A stretch of 27,881 bases of DNA, taken from contig JAEWJK010000018.1 of the NCBI GenBank assembly GCA_023386555.1, forward strand, positions 1 to 27,881. The letters are read 5' to 3'. The first letter of the stretch is position 1. Each line of letters opens with the position of its first letter. Below, in pieces: positions 7,425-13,027 of the stretch. The notes beneath the pieces were generated by a model. It was not told the origin of the DNA, searched no databases, and was given only the letters and a program-made list of their open reading frames with translations. The DNA is from Bacteroidota bacterium. GTDB taxonomy: Bacteria; Bacteroidota; Bacteroidia; Chitinophagales; Chitinophagaceae. The translations under genes were made by a program, and so were the position numbers.

Positions 7425-7432
7425 TAATTTTG
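7425..7432 (+). promoter_or_regulatory. Candidate -7 box for the B12-binding gene
   Basis: TAATTTTG is a perfect TAnnTTTG match ending 6 nt before the ATG at 7439. A TTG inside it could be read as a start codon three residues upstream, but the promoter box placement favours the ATG. Confidence 0.4.
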
Positions 7433-7438
7433 ACCTGT

Positions 7439-7846
7439 ATGAACAGACCTATTCGTGTGCTGGTTGCAAAAGTTGGGCTGGATGGCCATGATCGTGGAGC
7501 AAAAGTTATTGCTACTGCCTTAAGAGATGCCGGAATGGAAGTGATTTATACCGGTCTTCGTCAAACACCTGAAATGGTGGTGAATGCTGCTTTGCAGGAA
7601 GATGTTGATGCTATTGGCATCAGTATTTTATCCGGTGCCCACATGACTGTATTTCCAAAAGTGATACAACTGATGAAAGAAAAGCAAATGAATGATGTAT
7701 TACTTACAGGTGGTGGCATTATTCCTGATGAGGATATGAAGCAATTGAATGGAATGGGTGTTGGAAAATTATTTGCACCGGGAACAGGAACTGGTGAGAT
7801 AGCTGATTATATAAAGGAGTGGACAGAGAAGAATAGAAGCTTCTAG
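7439..7846 (+). CDS. Cobalamin-binding subunit of a methylmalonyl-CoA mutase-type enzyme
   Basis: The 135-residue protein is a stand-alone B12-binding domain, the small subunit of acyl-CoA mutases (methylmalonyl-CoA or isobutyryl/hydroxyisobutyryl-CoA type) that convert branched acyl-CoAs to succinyl-CoA or isomers. The diagnostic DxHxxG motif is at 15-20 (LDGHDRG), with the lower-ligand histidine at 17. The rest of the Rossmann-like signature follows: ISILSGAHM and LLTGGGIIPDED. The catalytic large subunit is not in the window, so partner and exact substrate are unknown. It is followed on the same strand by an enoyl-CoA hydratase, with a four-helix-bundle gene between them, which fits valine/isoleucine or propionate breakdown. 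Confidence 0.9.
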   Translation: MNRPIRVLVAKVGLDGHDRGAKVIATALRDAGMEVIYTGLRQTPEMVVNAALQEDVDAIGISILSGAHMTVFPKVIQLMKEKQMNDVLLTGGGIIPDEDMKQLNGMGVGKLFAPGTGTGEIADYIKEWTEKNRSF

Positions 7847-7847
7847 T

Positions 7848-7868
7848 TTTACGCTACATGCTGCAAGC
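7848..7868 (-). repeat. 7-bp word array, left arm flanking the four-helix-bundle gene
   Basis: Read on the minus strand this is GCTTGCA, GCATGTA, GCGTAAA, three heptamers with no gap. It begins one base after the stop codon of the B12-binding gene. The same word in opposite orientation occurs at 8245-8275, on the other side of the four-helix-bundle gene. Confidence 0.65.
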
Positions 7869-7881
7869 AAAAACCCTAAAT

Positions 7882-8235
7882 ATGAGAAACTTTAAAGAAT
7901 TAAGAATCTGGCAAAAAGGATTTGACATTGCAGTCAAAACTTTTCAATTAACAGAAACTTTTCCGAAAGAAGATAAATACGGGATCTCTCAGCAAATGAA
8001 TAAATGTGGTGTTTCAATACCTTCTAATATTGCTGAAGGAAGTAGCCGAAGAAGCGAGAAAGATTATGCAAGATTCATAGAAATCTCACTCGGATCCTCT
8101 TTTGAATTAGAAACGCAAATTTTGATTGCTGAAAAATTAAATAAAGGTAACCAGCAACTTCTGGCAAGCCTAAAAGCTGACCTTGCTGATGAGCAAAAAA
8201 TGCTTACGGGCTTTCAATCAAAGCTTAACAATTAA
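7882..8235 (+). CDS. Four-helix-bundle protein, 23S rRNA intervening-sequence (IVP/Avd-like) family
   Basis: The 117-residue protein matches the family first found inside 23S rRNA intervening sequences and related to the Avd accessory protein of diversity-generating retroelements; the function of the stand-alone form is unknown. Hallmarks are FKELRIWQKG at the start, TFPKEDKYGISQQM, SIPSNIAEG at 45-53 and GSSFELETQI at 71-80, on four amphipathic helices. ATG 7882 gives the canonical N-terminus; an upstream ATG at 7858 lies inside the flanking repeat. It is bracketed by heptamer arrays in inverted orientation (7848-7868, 8245-8275), so the unit 7848-8275 looks like a discrete insert between two metabolic genes. 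No 23S sequence surrounds it. Confidence 0.9.
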   Translation: MRNFKELRIWQKGFDIAVKTFQLTETFPKEDKYGISQQMNKCGVSIPSNIAEGSSRRSEKDYARFIEISLGSSFELETQILIAEKLNKGNQQLLASLKADLADEQKMLTGFQSKLNN

Positions 8236-8244
8236 ACACTGCAA

Positions 8245-8275
8245 GCTTGCAACGTGCAGCTTGTAGCTTACAGCT
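8245..8275 (+). repeat. 7-bp word array, right arm flanking the four-helix-bundle gene
   Basis: GCTTGCA, ACGTGCA, GCTTGTA, GCTTACA and a partial GCT follow without a gap. Compared with the left arm, a 19-bp stretch (8254-8272 against the complement of 7848-7866) matches at about 15 positions. TGCAAGCTTGCA (8240-8251) is a perfect 12-bp palindrome at its inner edge. Confidence 0.7.
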
Positions 8276-8286
8276 AAATAACATTT

Positions 8287-9066
8287 ATGTCTTATCAAAC
8301 CTTACTTACTTCTTTAGAAAACGGAACATTCACCATCACCATCAATCGTCCTGACAAACTAAATGCATTGAATAAAGATGTGATCTCTGATCTTGGCAAT
8401 GCAATGGATGAAGTATATAACAATGCTGAAATTAAATCTGTGATCATTACCGGTGCCGGACCAAAATCTTTTGTGGCCGGAGCCGATATCAGTGAGTTCA
8501 CTTCACTTTCTGCTAATGAAGGTGCAGCGCTGGCCAAAAGAGGACAACAAAATGTTTTTGATAAGATTGAAAATTCTCCCAAGCCAGTTATTGCAGCCGT
8601 TAATGGTTTTGCTTTAGGTGGTGGATGTGAATTAGCATTAAGCTGTCATTTTATTATTGCCAGTGAGAATGCAAAGTTTGGTCAGCCGGAAGTGAATCTT
8701 GGTCTAATACCAGGCTATGGTGGAACACAAAGATTAACGCAGATACTTGGCAGAAACAGGGCTATGCAGTTACTAATGACAGGCGATATGTTCTCAGCAA
8801 AAGATGCAGAACAATATGGAATGGTGAATGAAGTAGTTGCACAGGATAAATTGTTAGACCGTTGTAAAGAGATCTTACAGGTGATCCATTCGAAAGCTCC
8901 ATTGGCTATTGCTAAGGTGATTGAATGTGTAAATCATTTTGATCACACCCAGGATGGATACGATTTTGAAATACAAAAGTTTGGTGAGTGTTTCGCCACT
9001 GAAGATAAAAATGAAGGTACTGCTGCCTTTTTGGAAAAGCGGAAAGCAAATTTCCAGGGGAAATAA
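8287..9066 (+). CDS. Enoyl-CoA hydratase/isomerase (crotonase family)
   Basis: This 259-residue cytosolic enzyme hydrates trans-2-enoyl-CoA in beta-oxidation or branched-chain amino acid breakdown. The oxyanion-hole segments are present (FVAGADISEF at about 62-71, GFALGGGCELAL at 108-118), and both catalytic glutamates are visible, E115 (GGGCE) and E135 (GQPEVNLG), followed by IPGYGGTQRL. Having both glutamates supports hydratase over pure isomerase. The length is standard. It follows the B12-binding mutase subunit and the four-helix-bundle insert on the same strand; no promoter box is visible directly upstream, so it may be read from the B12-binding gene's promoter. Confidence 0.94.
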   Translation: MSYQTLLTSLENGTFTITINRPDKLNALNKDVISDLGNAMDEVYNNAEIKSVIITGAGPKSFVAGADISEFTSLSANEGAALAKRGQQNVFDKIENSPKPVIAAVNGFALGGGCELALSCHFIIASENAKFGQPEVNLGLIPGYGGTQRLTQILGRNRAMQLLMTGDMFSAKDAEQYGMVNEVVAQDKLLDRCKEILQVIHSKAPLAIAKVIECVNHFDHTQDGYDFEIQKFGECFATEDKNEGTAAFLEKRKANFQGK

Positions 9067-9090
9067 AAGCTGCCATATATTCTTAAGTAA

Positions 9091-9113
9091 AAGTGTGCGA
9101 CGCAACTAAAGCC
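9091..9113 (-). repeat. Dispersed 3'-flank repeat, copy 3
   Basis: The plus strand has AAGT then core GTGCGACGCAAC (9095-9106) then TAAAGCC. The core is 39 nt past the stop codon of the NlpC/P60 gene at 9146, in the same relative orientation as copies 1, 2 and 4. It also lies between convergent genes. Confidence 0.65.
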
Positions 9114-9145
9114 AAATAGATATTTTCTGCTGGCTCAATAAATTA

Positions 9146-9754
9146 TTATTCATTCTGCTTAAATATCCTTGCTGTCCGTACATACCGACTCATGTAATAG
9201 TTATTCAACGGTGTAATAGTTACGCCATAAGCTTTTCCTGAAGTTGAATGTATAAATTCAATTAAGCCATTTTGGTTAGAAGTAATAATTCCCATGTGTC
9301 CAACAAATTTTTCGGTACTATCTGTTCCGGTGAACAAAACAAGATCACCAGGCTTTGCAGAATCTTTCGGAATGGTTCTCCCAACATCTGTAAAATCGAT
9401 GGAAGACCTGGGAACCTGTATATTAAAATGATTGAAGACATAGGTAATAAAGCCGGAACAATCAAAACCCTGCTTCGGATCGGTTGATCCATATTTATAC
9501 TTCACCCCTATCAAGGTTTTTGCATAAGCAATGATATCGTTCGGATGTGTATTTCCGGTTTCTATCACCAGTTTATTGATCACTTTTTCTGTAGTATCAC
9601 CGGCTACAACAAATGAATCTGATTTTGTTAATGTATCAGTTGGTAGGGAAACTGAAAGACTATCACCTGAATCAGGAGCATCATCTTCCTTCATCATTTC
9701 ACATCCAAACATAAAGATGGAGATGCCCAGTAAAATAAAAATCAGCCTATACAT
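9146..9754 (-). CDS. NlpC/P60-family cell-wall peptidase, lipoprotein
   Basis: The 202-residue protein is a predicted exported endopeptidase that cuts peptide stems of peptidoglycan. The N-terminal hydrophobic segment ends in MFGC, an acceptable lipobox with Cys18. A linker (about 19-65) rich in S, T and D precedes the NlpC/P60 domain (about 70-200). The catalytic triad is visible as C99 (GFDCSGF), H153 (VGHMGI) and H169 (EFIHST). The start is ATG 9754. It converges with the enoyl-CoA hydratase and is divergent from fumC, with an 84-nt gap. Confidence 0.92.
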   Translation of the reverse strand: MYRLIFILLGISIFMFGCEMMKEDDAPDSGDSLSVSLPTDTLTKSDSFVVAGDTTEKVINKLVIETGNTHPNDIIAYAKTLIGVKYKYGSTDPKQGFDCSGFITYVFNHFNIQVPRSSIDFTDVGRTIPKDSAKPGDLVLFTGTDSTEKFVGHMGIITSNQNGLIEFIHSTSGKAYGVTITPLNNYYMSRYVRTARIFKQNE

Positions 9755-9791
9755 AATGATCTTTGTTAGCTTACCAGCACAATTTTCGGGC

Positions 9792-9799
9792 TAACTTTG
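9792..9799 (+). promoter_or_regulatory. Candidate -7 box for fumC
   Basis: TAACTTTG is a perfect match to TAnnTTTG, 39 nt before the fumC ATG at 9839. TTTG at 9762-9765 is 26 nt upstream, longer than the usual spacing of about 19-21, so the -33 element is unclear. Confidence 0.4.
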
Positions 9800-9838
9800 C
9801 CACGCCAAAAAAATTGCAATCATAAAAAATACAGGTTC

Positions 9839-11239
9839 ATGGATTACCGTATAGAAAAAGACACAATGGGTGAAGTGAAAGTTCCATCTCATGTTTATTG
9901 GGGAGCTCAAACACAACGCAGTATTGAAAATTTTAAGATCGCACAGGACATAAACAAAATGCCGAAAGAGATCATTAAGGCTTTTGCTTACCTGAAAAAA
10001 GCTGCAGCACTTACCAATAATGAATTGGGTGTTTTACCTGATGCTAAAAAAGAATTGATCGCACAGGTTTGTGATGAGATATTAGAAGGTAAACTGGATG
10101 ATCAGTTTCCTTTAGTGGTCTGGCAAACAGGGAGCGGCACGCAAAGCAACATGAATGTAAACGAAGTTGTTGCTTACCGTGCACATGTAATAAAAGGTGG
10201 ATCGCTGAATGATAAAGACAAAATCGTTCATCCGAATGATGATGTAAATAAATCGCAGTCATCTAACGATACATTCCCAACAGCTATGCATATTGCTGCA
10301 TACAAAATGCTATTGGAAACAACAATTCCCGGCATTGAGAAATTGCGGAACACACTTGCAGCGAAAAGCAAAGCTTTCATGAATGTGGTAAAGATCGGCA
10401 GAACACATTTTATGGATGCCACACCTCTTACACTAGGTCAGGAATTCAGCGGTTATGTTTCTCAATTAGACCATGGATTGAAAGCCATTAAAAATACCTT
10501 GGCTCATTTAAGTGAACTGGCTTTGGGCGGTACTGCAGTTGGTACCGGAATTAATACACCAAAAGGATATTCTGAATTAGTTGCAAAAAAAATAGCTGAG
10601 TTAACAGGTCTTCCTTTCATCACTGCAGAAAATAAATTTGAAGCTTTAGCTGCACATGATGCAATTGTTGAAGCACACGGTGCTTTAAAAACTGTAGCGG
10701 TTAGCCTGATGAAGATTGCCAACGATATTCGAATGTTATCATCCGGACCAAGAAGTGGCATTGGAGAAATTTTTATCCCGGACAATGAGCCTGGCTCTTC
10801 TATTATGCCGGGCAAAGTAAATCCAACTCAATGTGAAGCATTAACAATGATCGCAGCACAGGTGATGGGAAATGATGTTGCCATTAATATCGGTGGTGCT
10901 ACCGGTCATTTTGAATTGAATGTTTTTAAACCGGTCATGATTTATAATTTCTTGCACTCAGCAAGATTAATCGGTGACGGTTGTGTAAGTTTCAATGATA
11001 AATGTGCAGAAGGCATTGAACCGATAGAAGCCAACATTAAAAAACATGTTGATAATAGTTTGATGCTGGTAACAGCTCTCAACACCAGGATCGGTTATTA
11101 TAAAGCTGCAGAAATTGCACAGACAGCACACAAAGAAGGAACTACTTTAAAAGAAATGGCTGTTAAGCTTGGCTATGTTACACCGGAACAATTTGATGAA
11201 TGGGTTATTCCTGGAAATATGGTGGGAGAACTTAAGTAA
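9839..11239 (+). CDS. fumC: Class II fumarate hydratase
   Basis: FumC interconverts fumarate and malate in the TCA cycle without a metal cofactor. From ATG 9839 it is 466 residues, the normal size. It carries TGSGTQSNMN at 98-106, VNKSQSSNDTFPTAMH at about 136-151, IGRTHFMDATPLTLGQE at about 187-202 and the family signature GSSIMPGKVNPTQ at 319-331. Start MDYRIEKDTMGEVKVP is canonical; the longer frame from a TTG at 9797 overlaps the promoter box. Aspartase is the main alternative, but the MDATPLTLGQEFSGY region and close length favour fumarase. A strong terminator follows. Confidence 0.96.
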   Translation: MDYRIEKDTMGEVKVPSHVYWGAQTQRSIENFKIAQDINKMPKEIIKAFAYLKKAAALTNNELGVLPDAKKELIAQVCDEILEGKLDDQFPLVVWQTGSGTQSNMNVNEVVAYRAHVIKGGSLNDKDKIVHPNDDVNKSQSSNDTFPTAMHIAAYKMLLETTIPGIEKLRNTLAAKSKAFMNVVKIGRTHFMDATPLTLGQEFSGYVSQLDHGLKAIKNTLAHLSELALGGTAVGTGINTPKGYSELVAKKIAELTGLPFITAENKFEALAAHDAIVEAHGALKTVAVSLMKIANDIRMLSSGPRSGIGEIFIPDNEPGSSIMPGKVNPTQCEALTMIAAQVMGNDVAINIGGATGHFELNVFKPVMIYNFLHSARLIGDGCVSFNDKCAEGIEPIEANIKKHVDNSLMLVTALNTRIGYYKAAEIAQTAHKEGTTLKEMAVKLGYVTPEQFDEWVIPGNMVGELK

Positions 11240-11240
11240 A

Positions 11241-11261
11241 TACGAGGTACGAGATACGAAG
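11241..11261 (+). repeat. Three 7-bp words, TACGAGR
   Basis: TACGAGG, TACGAGA and TACGAAG follow each other exactly, starting one base after the fumC stop codon. This is a single-orientation member of the short-word arrays. No inverted partner is seen. Confidence 0.5.
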
Positions 11262-11276
11262 TGTCATTTAGATAAG

Positions 11277-11316
11277 ATAGAGTCGCTGGATAAAAGCGGC
11301 TCTATTTTTGTTTTAC
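11277..11316 (+). terminator. Intrinsic terminator of fumC
   Basis: ATAGAGTCGCT (11277-11287) pairs with AGCGGCTCTAT (11295-11305) over 11 bp with one G-T pair and a 7-nt loop, followed by TTTTTGTTTT. It begins 37 nt after the fumC stop codon. Confidence 0.85.
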
Positions 11317-11343
11317 GATGGCATAATTCAAATCATGTTATCA

Positions 11344-12177
11344 ATGAACCGGCTGTTTATAATAATACCTTTTCTTGTATTTATTTTTGTTGCATGTAGT
11401 AAGGAACAAAGTTTTGAAACCGGTTTCAGCACTGCAGCTGCAGGTACTTTAAAAGATGATTCGGGTGATTGTGATTCCATGAATGTAAATGGCACATACA
11501 CCGAAAATCAAAATCTCACAGCTTCTAATAGCGTAATAGTCACATTGAACATAACAACTCCCGGTACCTATAAAGTTTCAACAGATACAGTTAATGGCTT
11601 TTCATTTATGGATTCAGGCTTTATTGCTTCAGCCGGAACTTACCAGGTAACAATGAAAGGAAGTGGAAAACCTCTTATGTCCGGCACATCAGATTTCATC
11701 GTAACCTTCGGAACAAGTTTTTGCAATTTTTCTGTTGATGTACTTCCTGGCTCTGCAACAGGTGGAAGTGTTAATGGTGCAGATACAGCCTGGATGTTCG
11801 ATGAAGGCACGAGGCATTTCCAGGGTCATATAGATTCTGCACTAATAAAAACAAGCGGACCTATTCCTTTCCTGAATATCTACGGAAAACCAGCCACTAA
11901 CGACACCACTTTTTTTGTGCAGCTAATGCAAACTTCTGCCACACCTACAGGATCATATTCTACTTCAAATGGTACAGCAGTTTTTGAATTCAAAACTCCG
12001 GCAGGAAGTACGATCTACGATTCAAGACAAACTGATGGAAGCAATCTTACTTTCACCGTAACTAATTACAATACCACTACAAGAGTTGTTGAAGGCACAT
12101 TTGCAGGAACAGTTAAAGATGGAACGGGAGGCACAAAAACGATCTCTTTAGGCAAGATGAAAATACAGGTGCAATAA
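11344..12177 (+). CDS. Predicted lipoprotein, unknown function
   Basis: From ATG 11344 the protein is 277 residues with a hydrophobic leader (about 4-17) and lipobox FVAC at Cys18, so it is probably lipid-anchored to the outer membrane. The mature part is rich in T, S, G and N with alternating beta patterns. It has two apparent parts: about 45-140 with an Ig-like beta-sandwich pattern (NSVIVTLNITTPGTYKVSTD) and about 150-277 with FQGHIDSALI and YNTTTRVVEGTFAGTV, which resembles DUF-type domains common in Chitinophagaceae lipoproteins. No catalytic motif seen. In-frame ATGs at 11308 and 11335 are alternative starts. Confidence 0.8.
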   Translation: MNRLFIIIPFLVFIFVACSKEQSFETGFSTAAAGTLKDDSGDCDSMNVNGTYTENQNLTASNSVIVTLNITTPGTYKVSTDTVNGFSFMDSGFIASAGTYQVTMKGSGKPLMSGTSDFIVTFGTSFCNFSVDVLPGSATGGSVNGADTAWMFDEGTRHFQGHIDSALIKTSGPIPFLNIYGKPATNDTTFFVQLMQTSATPTGSYSTSNGTAVFEFKTPAGSTIYDSRQTDGSNLTFTVTNYNTTTRVVEGTFAGTVKDGTGGTKTISLGKMKIQVQ

Positions 12178-12210
12178 CTTTTTATTGAGTCAGCATCATA
12201 TCAATGATCA

Positions 12211-12240
12211 CCTTTCGTTGCGTCGCACACTTGTGCAACA
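12211..12240 (+). repeat. Dispersed 3'-flank repeat, copy 4
   Basis: The core (12217-12228) reads GTTGCGTCGCAC on the plus strand, the complement of GTGCGACGCAAC. It lies 39 nt past the stop codon of the upstream lipoprotein gene (12177), between it and convergent lspA. The minus strand reads GTTGCACAAG before the core and GAAAGG after it. Confidence 0.65.
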
Positions 12241-12245
12241 TAACA

Positions 12246-12938
12246 TTATTCAGCAATGCGAGATGATGATGATCCTGACACCTCAACATCAGCATTATTC
12301 TCAACTTTTACTTCTTCTGTTTTTGTCTTTTCGTGTTTAAAAAACTTTTTCTGAAACAAAAGAATAGCGATCACACCAACAGAAATAGATGCATCAGCAA
12401 TATTGAAAACCGGCCTGAAGAATTCAAAATGTTCTCCACCCCAAATCGGAAACCATTTTGGAAAATATCCATCAGCCAATGGGAAGTATAACATGTCTAC
12501 CACTCTACCATGTAAGAAAGATGCATAACCTCCATTAGGCGGAAAAACTTTGGCTACATTCTGCGAATAAAAATCACTGTTCTCGAAGATCATTCCGTAG
12601 AACATACTATCAATAAGATTACCTAAAGCACCAGCAAAAATTAAAGCAGCACAAAGGATGAAGCCTTTATGTTCCTTATTCTTAATGATCTTTCTCAAAT
12701 AGAAAACACCAAAGATCACTGCAGCCAAACGAAACAAGGTTAAAGCGATCTTTCCAAAACTTCCTCCAAAGCTCCAACCCCAGGCCATTCCTTCATTCTC
12801 TACAAAATGTAAACGAAACCAGTTGCCAATTACATTATGCTCTTCACCATAATAATAATTAAGCTTAATATAAAACTTCAGAGCCTGGTCTGCTAATATG
12901 ATCAATAAAATAATAAGAAAAACCTGCCTTCCTTTCAC
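12246..12938 (-). CDS. lspA: Lipoprotein signal peptidase (signal peptidase II)
   Basis: LspA is an inner-membrane aspartyl protease that removes signal peptides from prolipoproteins. I start at GTG 12938 (MKGRQVFLIILL, 230 residues); an upstream GTG at 12974 adds 12 residues that overlap a perfect promoter box. Conserved blocks in order are ADQALKF in the first membrane segment, VENEGMAWG, GALGNLIDS with catalytic Asp (D110) and FNIADASIS with catalytic Asp (D182). It is longer than the usual 160-170 residues because of an insert of about 55 residues between the aspartates and a charged tail, both common in Bacteroidota. It is last in the minus-strand run after murF-alr. Confidence 0.95.
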   Translation of the reverse strand: MKGRQVFLIILLIILADQALKFYIKLNYYYGEEHNVIGNWFRLHFVENEGMAWGWSFGGSFGKIALTLFRLAAVIFGVFYLRKIIKNKEHKGFILCAALIFAGALGNLIDSMFYGMIFENSDFYSQNVAKVFPPNGGYASFLHGRVVDMLYFPLADGYFPKWFPIWGGEHFEFFRPVFNIADASISVGVIAILLFQKKFFKHEKTKTEEVKVENNADVEVSGSSSSRIAE

Positions 12939-12959
12939 TGCTTGATTTTTAAAGATTGC

Positions 12960-12967
12960 CAAAGATA
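12960..12967 (-). promoter_or_regulatory. Candidate -7 box for lspA
   Basis: TATCTTTG on the minus strand is a perfect TAnnTTTG match. It lies inside the longest open frame of lspA, 21 nt before GTG 12938, and is the main reason for choosing that later start. Confidence 0.4.
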
Positions 12968-13027
12968 AAGACACGCATTACATGAATTAAGATGAATTCA
13001 TTTAATTATCAATTATTATAGAGAATA

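Noticed and set aside
7882..8235. The four-helix-bundle gene as part of a diversity-generating retroelement
   Set aside because: No reverse transcriptase, template repeat or variable repeat is visible near it; only the Avd-like fold is shared.
11303..11310. TATTTTTG as a promoter box for the 11344 lipoprotein gene
   Set aside because: It matches TAnnTTTG but is the descending stem and U-tract of the fumC terminator; I cannot separate the two roles, so I list only the terminator.
12939..12974. Extra 12 N-terminal residues of LspA
   Set aside because: They overlap a perfect -7 box and are not hydrophobic or conserved-looking; the later GTG fits the family better.
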